Source: an uncultured Clostridia bacterium | GTDB taxonomy: Bacteria > Bacillota > Clostridia > Christensenellales > Aristaeellaceae | Direction: 5' to 3' | Assembly: GCA_945877525.1 (NCBI GenBank) | Contig: CAMDVP010000043.1 | Span: 1-15,681, forward strand | Length of the DNA stretch: 15,681 nt | Shown: one piece after another, positions 8,480-14,739 of the stretch | Numbering within the stretch: position 1 is the first letter of the stretch | Layout of the letters: every line of letters begins with the position of its first letter | The notes under the pieces: generated by a model | What the model saw: only the letters and a program-made list of their open reading frames with translations | Database searches by the model: none | Told to the model about the DNA's origin: nothing | Translations under genes and position numbers: made by a program

Positions 8480-9139
8480 TTACAGCATATTCTTCTTGTA
8501 CAGCACCCGGCTGACGCCGATGGCAATCAGCGCGCCCACCGGCACCAGAATGCCCACCGAGGAGGACAGCGAGGGCGCCAGCAGGAACAGAATCACCATG
8601 AAAGCGAGGGGCGCCAGGGCGATTTTCGGGTTTTTGGAGATATACACCACGCCCAGCCCGCCGAACAGCGCGGGCAGAATATTGGCAAAGGCAGGGGCCA
8701 GGGCGGGGGATTCCAGAATGGGCTGCAGGTACCCCAGCATCAGCACGCCGGCGGCAATGACCAGGGTGGTGACGATGGAGGAGGCCGCGATGGCAATGGT
8801 GGAAATCACCTCGCCCTCCTCGGAGGTGGCCTTGACCCCGGCGGCTTCCATGGCGTTGAGGGCGCAGGGCACCTTCAGATTGGTCAGGTTGCCGGTGACA
8901 AAGGAAAGATAGGTGCCGCCGGTACCCAGCATGGGTGCGTAGGTCAACACCTCAATGATGCACACCGTCCAGTAGATGGGCGCCACGCCCAATAGGCCCT
9001 TGAGCACATACTGCGCTTCGGGCCATGCGTTGTAGCGCACGCAGATGGAGGTAGGAACCATCAGCAAAAGAAAAATCGCCGTAGCCGTCCACACCCGCCC
9101 GTAGAGATGCACCGAGTCCTGATAGCTTCTGTTCATCAT
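8480..9139 (-). CDS. Polytopic membrane protein, partner of DUF5058 protein
   Basis: The 219-residue protein has about six hydrophobic segments (roughly residues 16-34, 44-68, 111-136, 145-166, 171-190 and 193-211). Between segments 2 and 3 is a glycine/threonine/asparagine-rich stretch at residues 72-92 (GTGGTYLSF, then VTGNLTNLKVPC), followed by an acidic EEGE. This loop is polar and patterned enough to suggest a binding or pore-lining element. I do not recognise a named family. From memory, similar unnamed proteins sit beside DUF5058 genes in other Firmicutes; that needs a search. ATG at 9139 (or the adjacent ATG at 9136) follows AAGGGAGG, which overlaps the stop of the DUF5058 gene 13 bases upstream, so coupling is likely. 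It probably forms a two-subunit permease with that protein, by inference from size, topology and gene order. Confidence 0.85.
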   Translation of the reverse strand: MMNRSYQDSVHLYGRVWTATAIFLLLMVPTSICVRYNAWPEAQYVLKGLLGVAPIYWTVCIIEVLTYAPMLGTGGTYLSFVTGNLTNLKVPCALNAMEAAGVKATSEEGEVISTIAIAASSIVTTLVIAAGVLMLGYLQPILESPALAPAFANILPALFGGLGVVYISKNPKIALAPLAFMVILFLLAPSLSSSVGILVPVGALIAIGVSRVLYKKNML

Positions 9140-9152
9140 ATCCAGCCTCCCT

Positions 9153-9875
9153 TCAGCCCATCAGCATGGTAACCGGAATCGACGCGGCCATGGCCCCCAG
9201 CATGCTGATGGGCAGGGCGTACTGTTCCAGCCACCTGACGTTGCACTTTTTAATGAGGATGCCGCACACGCCCATGATGGCTGCGGAGATCAGCGCTACC
9301 ACGATGGGAATCAGCCCCGGCACACCGCTGCGGATGTCTGCGAAAAGCATGCCGACGAAGGCGGAAATCATGCCCAGGAACATGCTGTCCATGAAAATGT
9401 TGCCCCACTTGGGGTCCTTGGTCTTGATGGACATCACGCCGCCCTGAATCTTCTTCAGCCCGAACAGCACCAGAAAAATGCCCGGAATAATGCCCAGGGT
9501 CATCACCCACGCAATCGCTGAAAAGGCCCGGGCATCGGCAATGGGCTGACTGAGGCTGAGGTTCATGGCGGTGGCGGTGGTGGTGGCGGCGGGCAGCTCG
9601 TAGGTCAGCGCGCCCAGCACGCTCAGCCGCAGCCAGGGCAGGGGCAGGCCCAGGAACTTCGACAGGGTAATCACTCCCAGCAGAATCGCCACGGCCGGCG
9701 CGACGCTGAACAGCGCGCTGGAAAGCACGGTTTTGCGGATGGTTTGGCCCGTGATGCCCAGCTGCCTGGCCCGCCGTGCGGCCTTTACCAGGAAGAACGC
9801 CGACTGCGCCAGCACAAACACCACCACCAGGGCGGTCACGGCGTACAGAAAGCCGCTGTTGACGGAGAAATCCAT
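9153..9875 (-). CDS. DUF5058 family membrane protein
   Basis: The 240-residue protein matches, from memory, the uncharacterised DUF5058 family: MDFSVNSGFLYAV at the N-terminus, GALTYELPAATTTATAM at residues 88-104, and a DPKWGNIF segment after a basic cytoplasmic loop. About six or seven transmembrane helices are evident (roughly 8-30, 50-72, 118-140, 162-180, 186-206 and 216-238). The open frame extends upstream to 10436, but the real start is ATG 9875. It sits eight bases after AAAAGGAG and just downstream of a good promoter; the upstream extension crosses the promoter and runs antisense to the esterase gene. It is the first gene of an operon with a second membrane protein and an M20 peptidase. 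A transport role for a small peptide or acylated amino acid is inferred from context only. Confidence 0.87.
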   Translation of the reverse strand: MDFSVNSGFLYAVTALVVVFVLAQSAFFLVKAARRARQLGITGQTIRKTVLSSALFSVAPAVAILLGVITLSKFLGLPLPWLRLSVLGALTYELPAATTTATAMNLSLSQPIADARAFSAIAWVMTLGIIPGIFLVLFGLKKIQGGVMSIKTKDPKWGNIFMDSMFLGMISAFVGMLFADIRSGVPGLIPIVVALISAAIMGVCGILIKKCNVRWLEQYALPISMLGAMAASIPVTMLMG

Positions 9876-9909
9876 AGCATACACTCCTTTTCCTGATGAT
9901 TGCATGCCT

Positions 9910-9938
9910 ATTGTACTGTATTCCGAGGCGTTCGTAAA
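9910..9938 (-). promoter_or_regulatory. Sigma-A-type promoter for the DUF5058/membrane protein/M20 operon
   Basis: Read on the - strand, a -35 box TTTACG (9933-9938) and a -10 box TACAAT (9910-9915) are separated by 17 bases, giving 4/6 and 5/6 matches to consensus. The expected start of transcription lies near 9903, leaving a leader of about 28 bases that holds the AAAAGGAG site before ATG 9875. Confidence 0.7.
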
Positions 9939-10034
9939 GAGATAAGTCATAAGAAGAACAGTTCGCTCCGGTAGGAAAACGCGCGGGGGAGGGCGAATAT
10001 CAGCATGGAGGAAATGCAGAAGAGGTGAAAAGGC

Positions 10035-10760
10035 GTGACCACGATTTTCTGGGCGGGAGATTCCACCGTCAAGCAAAACAGCATCGCCACCTACCCGCAG
10101 ACGGGCATAGGGCAGGTGTTTGACCGCTATACCGCGCCGTTTCGGGTGCTGATTGACAACTGTGCCGAGAATGGACGCTCGACCAAATCGTTCATGGACG
10201 AGGGCCGGCTGGACGACATTGACATGCGCATCCGGGAGGGGGACTTCCTGTTTATTCAGTTCGGGCATAACGACGAAAAGGTGAACGACCCATCCCGTTA
10301 TACCGATCCGGAAGGGGCCTTTCGGGAAAATCTGGCCCGGTTTGTCCATGTGGCGCGGAAGCATGACGCCACGCCCGTGCTGATAACGCCTCTGACCCGG
10401 TTCAATTACCGCGACCCTGCCGCGGCCTTCCGCCACGACCGATGGGCCGCGGCCATCCGGGAAACGGCCGATGCCCTGAACGCGGCCCTGATAGACCTGA
10501 CGTCCCTGAGCGAGCAGCTGGTGGACGAAATGGGGCAGGAGGCGCAGACGCGGCTGTACATGAATCTGCCTGCAGGAAGGTATGCCGCCTATCCCGAAGG
10601 ACTAAAGGACAACACACACCTGCAGCCCATGGGCGCGATGGTCTTCGGCGGGCTGATTGCCCGGGGGCTTATGATGCTGGGCGAGCCCTACGCGGGACTT
10701 CTCAGCGAGGAAACGCGGCAGTGGCTGAAGGATGGGGGCGGCATGCCGTGCCGTGATTGA
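10035..10760 (+). CDS. SGNH/GDSL hydrolase, rhamnogalacturonan acetylesterase-like (CE12 type)
   Basis: The 241-residue protein shows the SGNH blocks in order: GDS with nucleophile Ser10 (WAGDSTVKQN), Gly47 (ENGRSTKSF), Asn79 (FIQFGHNDE), and the Asp192/His195 dyad (DNTHLQPMGA). FGHND together with DNTHL is typical of carbohydrate esterase family 12, which removes acetyl groups from rhamnogalacturonan and related pectin fragments. There is no signal peptide, so the enzyme is probably cytoplasmic and acts on imported oligosaccharides. Translation starts at GTG 10035, about eight bases after GAGGTG (10022-10027); the sequence begins at the expected point for the family, just before the GDS block. 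No convincing + strand promoter is visible between the DUF5058 promoter and this gene. The genes that follow (GH105-like, GH28) also belong to pectin breakdown. Confidence 0.88.
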   Translation: MTTIFWAGDSTVKQNSIATYPQTGIGQVFDRYTAPFRVLIDNCAENGRSTKSFMDEGRLDDIDMRIREGDFLFIQFGHNDEKVNDPSRYTDPEGAFRENLARFVHVARKHDATPVLITPLTRFNYRDPAAAFRHDRWAAAIRETADALNAALIDLTSLSEQLVDEMGQEAQTRLYMNLPAGRYAAYPEGLKDNTHLQPMGAMVFGGLIARGLMMLGEPYAGLLSEETRQWLKDGGGMPCRD

Positions 10761-10784
10761 CACGGGAATGAAATCTGCTATAAT
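10757..10784 (+). promoter_or_regulatory. Near-perfect sigma-A promoter for the GH105-like/GH28 pair
   Basis: TTGACA (10757-10762) and TATAAT (10779-10784) are both perfect consensus hexamers, spaced by 16 bases. The -35 box overlaps the TGA stop of the esterase gene. Transcription would begin near 10791, which leaves about 39 bases of leader before ATG 10830. It excludes the alternative GTG start at 10788 from being useful on this transcript. Confidence 0.85.
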
Positions 10785-10829
10785 GAAGTGGAAAATGCTG
10801 CAAACAGGCGTGGAAGGGAGCGTGCCGCC

Positions 10830-11687
10830 ATGACGGACTTGCGCGCAGGAATGCAATCCTTTCTGAAGGAATACACCCCTGGGGACAGCCTTGCCCTGGA
10901 AGGCTGCATTGGGCTGTACAGTGCGACGGGGGACGGGCGATATCGGGAGTCTGTGCTGCAGGGGCTTGCGGAGCGCGCCTGGGAGGACACGGACGGCATG
11001 GCGCTGCTGTTTGCTCTGGACGAAACGGGGGAGCCGCGTTACGAGGAGGCTGTCCGTGCGCTGATGAAGCGGGTGCAGGAGCGGATGCTGACACGGGCGG
11101 CGATGTCGCCGGAGGAACTGCACGGGATGATGCCGCTGATGATGGCCTGCGAGATGCGCTTTGACCGTATGGCCCATGTGGGCGATGTGGCGGCGCAGTT
11201 CCGCCTGGCCAGGGCGCTTTTCTATGATGAGGGAGCGGGCCTGTATCTCAGCGGTTCAGAAAATACCCTGCGGGATGAAGGCTTGTTTCTGGCGGCGCTG
11301 ATTGACTGCATTGATCTATGCTCCCAGGAGCTTTACGAGCATTGGCGCGCCCTGGTGGACCTGTTCCGGGAGGCGGTGAGAGGGCTGATGCCGTATCAGG
11401 ACAAGAGCACCGGGCTGTTCCGAAGGCATGACGAGCAGGCCGTAGCGGATGCCGCCCCGGAGCTTTCCGGTTCCGCCCTTACGGCATACGCGCTGCTGAA
11501 GGGCGCGCGGCTTGGGGTGCTGGACCCGGAAAAATATGTGCCTTTGGCCCGAAACGCCCTTACGGGGCTTGCGGCGGTTCAACCCCTGGAGGACAGCCGG
11601 GATGCCGGGGCGTACATGTTGGCCTGGGCCGAATATCTGCGCACGGCGCGGGAATCCAGCGAGGTGAAGCATGATGGAGCTGTTTAA
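10830..11687 (+). CDS. GH105-like (unsaturated rhamnogalacturonyl hydrolase fold) protein, active site apparently degenerate
   Basis: The 285-residue protein shows the repeated helical pattern of GH105/GH88 (alpha/alpha)6 barrels: YSATGDGRYRES near residue 30, TDGMALLFALDETGEPRY near 54, GLFLAALID near 151, YQDKSTGLF near 189 and GSALTAYALLKGARLG near 214. GH105 enzymes cleave unsaturated galacturonic acid from pectin oligosaccharides. The protein is shorter than the usual 340-380 residues. The motif holding the catalytic aspartate appears as EELHGMMP (95-102) with Glu where Asp is expected. The W-x-R-x-x-x-W segment reads as T146, R148 and L152, and the usual His near GLYLSG is Ser141. Catalysis is therefore doubtful. 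ATG 10830 follows GAAGGGAG by nine bases. It overlaps the GH28 gene by 17 bases, suggesting coupled translation. No signal peptide is present. Confidence 0.7.
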   Translation: MTDLRAGMQSFLKEYTPGDSLALEGCIGLYSATGDGRYRESVLQGLAERAWEDTDGMALLFALDETGEPRYEEAVRALMKRVQERMLTRAAMSPEELHGMMPLMMACEMRFDRMAHVGDVAAQFRLARALFYDEGAGLYLSGSENTLRDEGLFLAALIDCIDLCSQELYEHWRALVDLFREAVRGLMPYQDKSTGLFRRHDEQAVADAAPELSGSALTAYALLKGARLGVLDPEKYVPLARNALTGLAAVQPLEDSRDAGAYMLAWAEYLRTARESSEVKHDGAV

Positions 11688-13227
11688 GCTGTTTGTATCC
11701 GCAAGAAGCGTCACGGTTACCCTGGCCGACGGCGGGCTTTACTCTACGAAAAAGCCCTATCGCCTGACGCTGAACGGCGAGGACGCGGGCATGGCCGACA
11801 CGGTGGTGACAAGCCTGTACGGCCTGTGGCCCGACACCAAATATACGCTGCGGGTGTGGGACGGCGACAAGCTGGCCGCAAAGCTGAGCTTCCATACAAA
11901 GGAGGAAAGCTGCACGCTGAATGTGCGGCGCTTTGGCGCGGTGGGCGACGGCGCGCATGACGATACCGCGGCTATTCAGGCGGCCATCACCTGCTGCCCA
12001 AAGCAGGGCAGGGTACTGATTCCTGAAGGACTGTACCGGGTCAAGCCGCTGTTTCTCAAAAGCCACATCAGTCTGGAAATTGCCCGGGGCGCGACCCTGC
12101 AGCTGGAAACGGACAGAAGCCTGTTTCCCATCCTGCCGGGTATGACCCGCTCCACCGACGATACGGAGGATTACAACCTTGGTTCCTGGGAGGGTAATCC
12201 CCTGGACATGTTTGCTGCGCTTCTGACCGGCGTGGAGGTCAAGGATGTGCTGATCTACGGTCAGGGCGTGGCGGACGGCATGGCCCAGCAGAGCGACTGG
12301 TGGCAAAACCACAAGGTGAAGCGGGGCGCCTTCCGCGGGCGGATGCTATTCCTGTGCCGCTGCAGGGACATCACTGTGCAGGGTGTGACCTTTCGCAACA
12401 GCCCTGCCTGGAACCTGCACCCCTATTTCAGCCATGATCTGCGCTTCCTGAACGTGACGGTGCAGGCCCCGGCGGACAGTCCCAACACCGACGGCTTCGA
12501 CCCGGAAAGCTGCCGCGACGTGCTGGCGGCGGGGGTACGCTTCTCTCTGGGGGACGACTGCATTGCCATCAAGTCCGGCAAGATCTACATGGGCGAAACC
12601 TATGCCACGCCCTGCGAGAACATCGACATTGTGCACTGCCTGATGGAAAACGGTCACGGCGGCGTGACGGTGGGCAGCGAAATGGCCGGCGGTGTGAAAA
12701 ATGTGCGGGTGCGGGAGTGCGTCATGCGGCACACTGACCGTGGCTTGCGGATTAAAACCCGCCGGGGCCGCGGCAAAAACGGCGTGATTGACGGCATTGT
12801 TTTTGACCGGGTGGAGATGGAACAGGTGGGAGCGCCGTTTGTGGTGAACAGCCTGTACTTCTGCGATCCCGACGGCCACAGCGACTATGTGCAGAGCCTG
12901 GAGCCTCAAGTCGTGGACGATCGCACGCCCACAGTGGGGCACGTTGCCTTCCGGCATGTGAACGCCACCGGCGTGGCCTGCGCGGGGTATTTTCTGGGGC
13001 TTCCGGAACGCCCCATCGGGAAGGTGTCCATGGAGCATGTGAACATTGCTTGCGCCCCGGACGCCAGGCCCATGCAGCCCGCCATGGCTGACTGTGTGCC
13101 CAGGTGCGTCCGCAAGGGCGTGGTGGCCCGCAACGTGGCGCATCTTCTGATGAAGGATGTGCTGATCACCGGCTATGAGGGCGAGAAAGTGGAATGCGAG
13201 CGGGTGGGTTGCTTGGAGGAAGCATAA
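11671..13227 (+). CDS. Glycoside hydrolase family 28 (polygalacturonase-like) with N-terminal Fn3-like domain
   Basis: GH28 enzymes hydrolyse alpha-1,4 bonds of polygalacturonate or its oligomers by inversion. Residues about 8-77 form a beta-sandwich of fibronectin-III type (SLYGLWPDTKYTLRVW is the typical Fn3 ending strand). The right-handed beta-helix begins at NVRRFGAVGDGAHDDTAAIQ (84-103). The catalytic set is complete: Asp274 in NTDGFD, Asp295-Asp296 in GDDCIAIKSG, His329 in NGHGG, and Arg360/Lys362 in RIKT. At 518 residues it matches the Fn3-bearing group, some of which are exo-acting. There is no signal peptide, so a cytoplasmic role on imported oligogalacturonides fits. ATG 11671 (or 11674) follows GAGGTGA (11661-11667) closely; the gene overlaps the GH105-like gene by 17 bases and shares its promoter. 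Confidence 0.93.
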   Translation: MMELFKLFVSARSVTVTLADGGLYSTKKPYRLTLNGEDAGMADTVVTSLYGLWPDTKYTLRVWDGDKLAAKLSFHTKEESCTLNVRRFGAVGDGAHDDTAAIQAAITCCPKQGRVLIPEGLYRVKPLFLKSHISLEIARGATLQLETDRSLFPILPGMTRSTDDTEDYNLGSWEGNPLDMFAALLTGVEVKDVLIYGQGVADGMAQQSDWWQNHKVKRGAFRGRMLFLCRCRDITVQGVTFRNSPAWNLHPYFSHDLRFLNVTVQAPADSPNTDGFDPESCRDVLAAGVRFSLGDDCIAIKSGKIYMGETYATPCENIDIVHCLMENGHGGVTVGSEMAGGVKNVRVRECVMRHTDRGLRIKTRRGRGKNGVIDGIVFDRVEMEQVGAPFVVNSLYFCDPDGHSDYVQSLEPQVVDDRTPTVGHVAFRHVNATGVACAGYFLGLPERPIGKVSMEHVNIACAPDARPMQPAMADCVPRCVRKGVVARNVAHLLMKDVLITGYEGEKVECERVGCLEEA

Positions 13228-13242
13228 GAAAACGATACTTAA

Positions 13243-13396
13243 TTCTAAACGCACTTATGGATGCGGAGCGAAGGATTGCAAAGGGCGACGCCTCGCCAGC
13301 GGCGAGTCCGCCGAAGGCGGAAGTCGAAAGCGGAGCGACGATGATCGCAAAGCCCTTTGCTCGCCTCCGCTGAGGCGAAATTCTTTTCGTTAGAAA
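13243..13396. repeat. Multi-hairpin palindromic intergenic element (REP/MITE-like)
   Basis: This non-coding stretch is packed with inverted repeats. They include CTCGCC/GGCGAG (13292-13306), directly followed by TCCGCC/GGCGGA (13307-13321), then GTCG/CGAC (13323-13339), and TCGCCTC/GAGGCGA with a 4-base loop (13361-13378). An outer 9-bp pair GCAAAGGGC (13278-13286) and GCCCTTTGC (13352-13360) encloses most of them. A 9-bp direct repeat GCGGAGCGA occurs at 13263 and 13330, each followed by GCAAAG. The borders are AT-rich, with near-inverted TTCTAAACG and CGTTAGAA and a direct repeat AATTCT (13241 and 13379). The structure suggests a mobile or amplified intergenic repeat; only one copy is in this window. 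Confidence 0.5.
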
Positions 13397-13429
13397 CAAA
13401 GCAAAATCAATGAAACAACATAAAACAAT

Positions 13430-13463
13430 AAGGAGCAGCCGGCAACGAAGCGGCTGCTCCTTT
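13430..13463. terminator. Bidirectional intrinsic terminator between GH28 and MFS genes
   Basis: A perfect 12-bp stem (AAGGAGCAGCCG at 13430-13441 with CGGCTGCTCCTT at 13451-13462) has a 9-base loop. On the - strand it is followed by TATTGTTTTATG, a T-rich tail suited to end the MFS transcript. On the + strand a short TTT follows the stem. It lies 15 bases beyond the MFS stop codon and about 200 bases beyond the GH28 stop. Confidence 0.85.
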
Positions 13464-13477
13464 CATATGAACAGAAA

Positions 13478-14683
13478 TTAAACCTGCGGTCTGCGGGTTT
13501 TGACGACCAAATTGAGCAGCGCAAACACCACCAGCAGCACGAAGGCCGCCAGAATGGCGCTCATGCCTCCGGTAAAGCCAAAGCGATCCGCCAGCGCGCC
13601 AACCAGCGTGGACATCAGCATGGCTCCAATCGAGCCAAAGCCCAGCAGGATGCTGATGGCCATGGGGTAGGCGTTGGTGAACGGCGCCGCGTCGGCGTAG
13701 ATCATGGGGCAGATGCCGGCCATGCACAGCCCAAGCCCTGCCACGGCTACGGTGACCATGGTCAGGCTGCCGCTCTGGAGGAGCAGCAGATAGAAGCACG
13801 CCGCGCCGATGCTGGACACAAGCATCAGGGGCTTCTGACGGAAGCGGGAGGTCAGCACCGCGCAGCCCAGCCGCCCCACAAGCATGGTCGTCCACAGCAG
13901 TGCGGCCATGGTTTGACTGAAGCTCGTCAGCCCGTCCATGCCGGATAACGCTGCAGCGAGACCTTCCCGGCTTTGCAGATATGTGACCAGCCAGCCGCTG
14001 ACGGAATACTCCGAGCAGAGGTAGCAGAACATCATCATGGCCAGAATCAGAAAGGACGGTTTTTTCATGAACACCAGCGTGCGGTTGACCTTGTCCTTCC
14101 GGTTGGGGCGGTCGTCCTTCAGGCGCATGCGGCTAAACAGCACTGTGCAGATACCGCCGCACACAATCAAAAAGCTCAGGCCAACCCGCCAGCCAGCCGC
14201 ATTGCGCAGGGCCAGAAACACCATGGGCGCCAGCACCGCTCCCACCGCAAAGCAGGAATGGAGAATATTCGCAGCAACAGGGCTTCCGTCGGAAAGCTGG
14301 TTGACCAGGCGGTTGTTGAAGCTGGTAACGCTGCCCTTTCCGAAGCCGATCATGGCAAAGGCTGTCAGCAGAAACAGGGGATTGCCTGTGATGGTCAGCA
14401 GAAGGTATCCCAGATAGGCCAGAGCGGCCAGCAGCATGATGGAACGGCGCTGGCCAAGATACAGCGGTACAAGCCCGCTGAAAAGTCCGGCCATCAGGTT
14501 GCCTGCCGAGTAAACAGACAGCAGAATGCCGCTCAGGCTGTCGCTCAGGCCGTAGGTGGCCTTCAGGTCGGGCATAACGCTGCCCATGGTCAGGGCAAAC
14601 AGCCCGCTGCAGAAGAAGGCATAAAAGCAGGTGAACAGGGTGTGGCGGTCGTTCTGATCAAGATGTGAAACGAAGGACAGCAT
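13478..14683 (-). CDS. Major facilitator superfamily transporter
   Basis: The 401-residue protein has about twelve hydrophobic segments in two halves. They are split by a basic central loop (MRLKDDRPNRKDKVNRT, near residues 191-207), the classic MFS plan. A motif-A-like turn GLVPLYLGQRRS lies between helices 2 and 3. The general look (HSCFAVGAVLAPMV, GWR) is that of sugar or sugar-acid MFS carriers of the FucP-like kind; the substrate cannot be read from sequence. Because altronate dehydratase precedes it and pectin enzymes lie across the terminator, a uronate or related sugar acid is the likeliest cargo, by inference. ATG 14683 follows AGGAGA by seven bases, and that site directly abuts the U-tract of the terminator upstream. 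No room remains for a separate promoter downstream of the hairpin. Confidence 0.9.
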   Translation of the reverse strand: MLSFVSHLDQNDRHTLFTCFYAFFCSGLFALTMGSVMPDLKATYGLSDSLSGILLSVYSAGNLMAGLFSGLVPLYLGQRRSIMLLAALAYLGYLLLTITGNPLFLLTAFAMIGFGKGSVTSFNNRLVNQLSDGSPVAANILHSCFAVGAVLAPMVFLALRNAAGWRVGLSFLIVCGGICTVLFSRMRLKDDRPNRKDKVNRTLVFMKKPSFLILAMMMFCYLCSEYSVSGWLVTYLQSREGLAAALSGMDGLTSFSQTMAALLWTTMLVGRLGCAVLTSRFRQKPLMLVSSIGAACFYLLLLQSGSLTMVTVAVAGLGLCMAGICPMIYADAAPFTNAYPMAISILLGFGSIGAMLMSTLVGALADRFGFTGGMSAILAAFVLLVVFALLNLVVKTRRPQV

Positions 14684-14695
14684 AGCGCATCTCCT

Positions 14696-14730
14696 AAAAA
14701 AGCGGCGGAACGCACGGTGCGTTCCGCCGC
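14696..14730 (-). terminator. Intrinsic terminator (possible attenuator) between uxaA and the MFS gene
   Basis: A 12-bp perfect GC-rich stem (GCGGCGGAACGC at 14702-14713 with GCGTTCCGCCGC at 14719-14730) has a 5-base loop. On the - strand a run of six T follows (14696-14701), a textbook terminator for uxaA, ten bases after its stop. The T-run ends directly at the MFS gene's AGGAGA ribosome binding site. Confidence 0.9.
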
Positions 14731-14739
14731 GGTGTTCGG

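Noticed and set aside
7107..8912. Long + strand open frame of 601 codons opposite the M20 and membrane-protein genes
   Set aside because: Its composition is the His/Gly/Gln-rich pattern of an antisense shadow in GC-rich DNA. The - strand carries conserved M20 motifs and proper ribosome sites.
9876..10436. N-terminal extension of the DUF5058 reading frame up to 10436 on the - strand
   Set aside because: It crosses a good promoter and runs antisense to the esterase gene. ATG 9875 has a well-placed AAAAGGAG and gives the family's normal start.
13175..13393. Small + strand ORF running from the GH28 3' end through the palindromic element
   Set aside because: It overlaps GH28 in another frame, and its peptide is just translated repeat sequence. 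No ribosome binding site is visible.
13243..13396. CRISPR array or structured RNA gene in the intergenic spacer
   Set aside because: There are no regularly spaced identical repeats with unique spacers. The hairpins are short and adjacent, without a tRNA, riboswitch or known ncRNA pattern.
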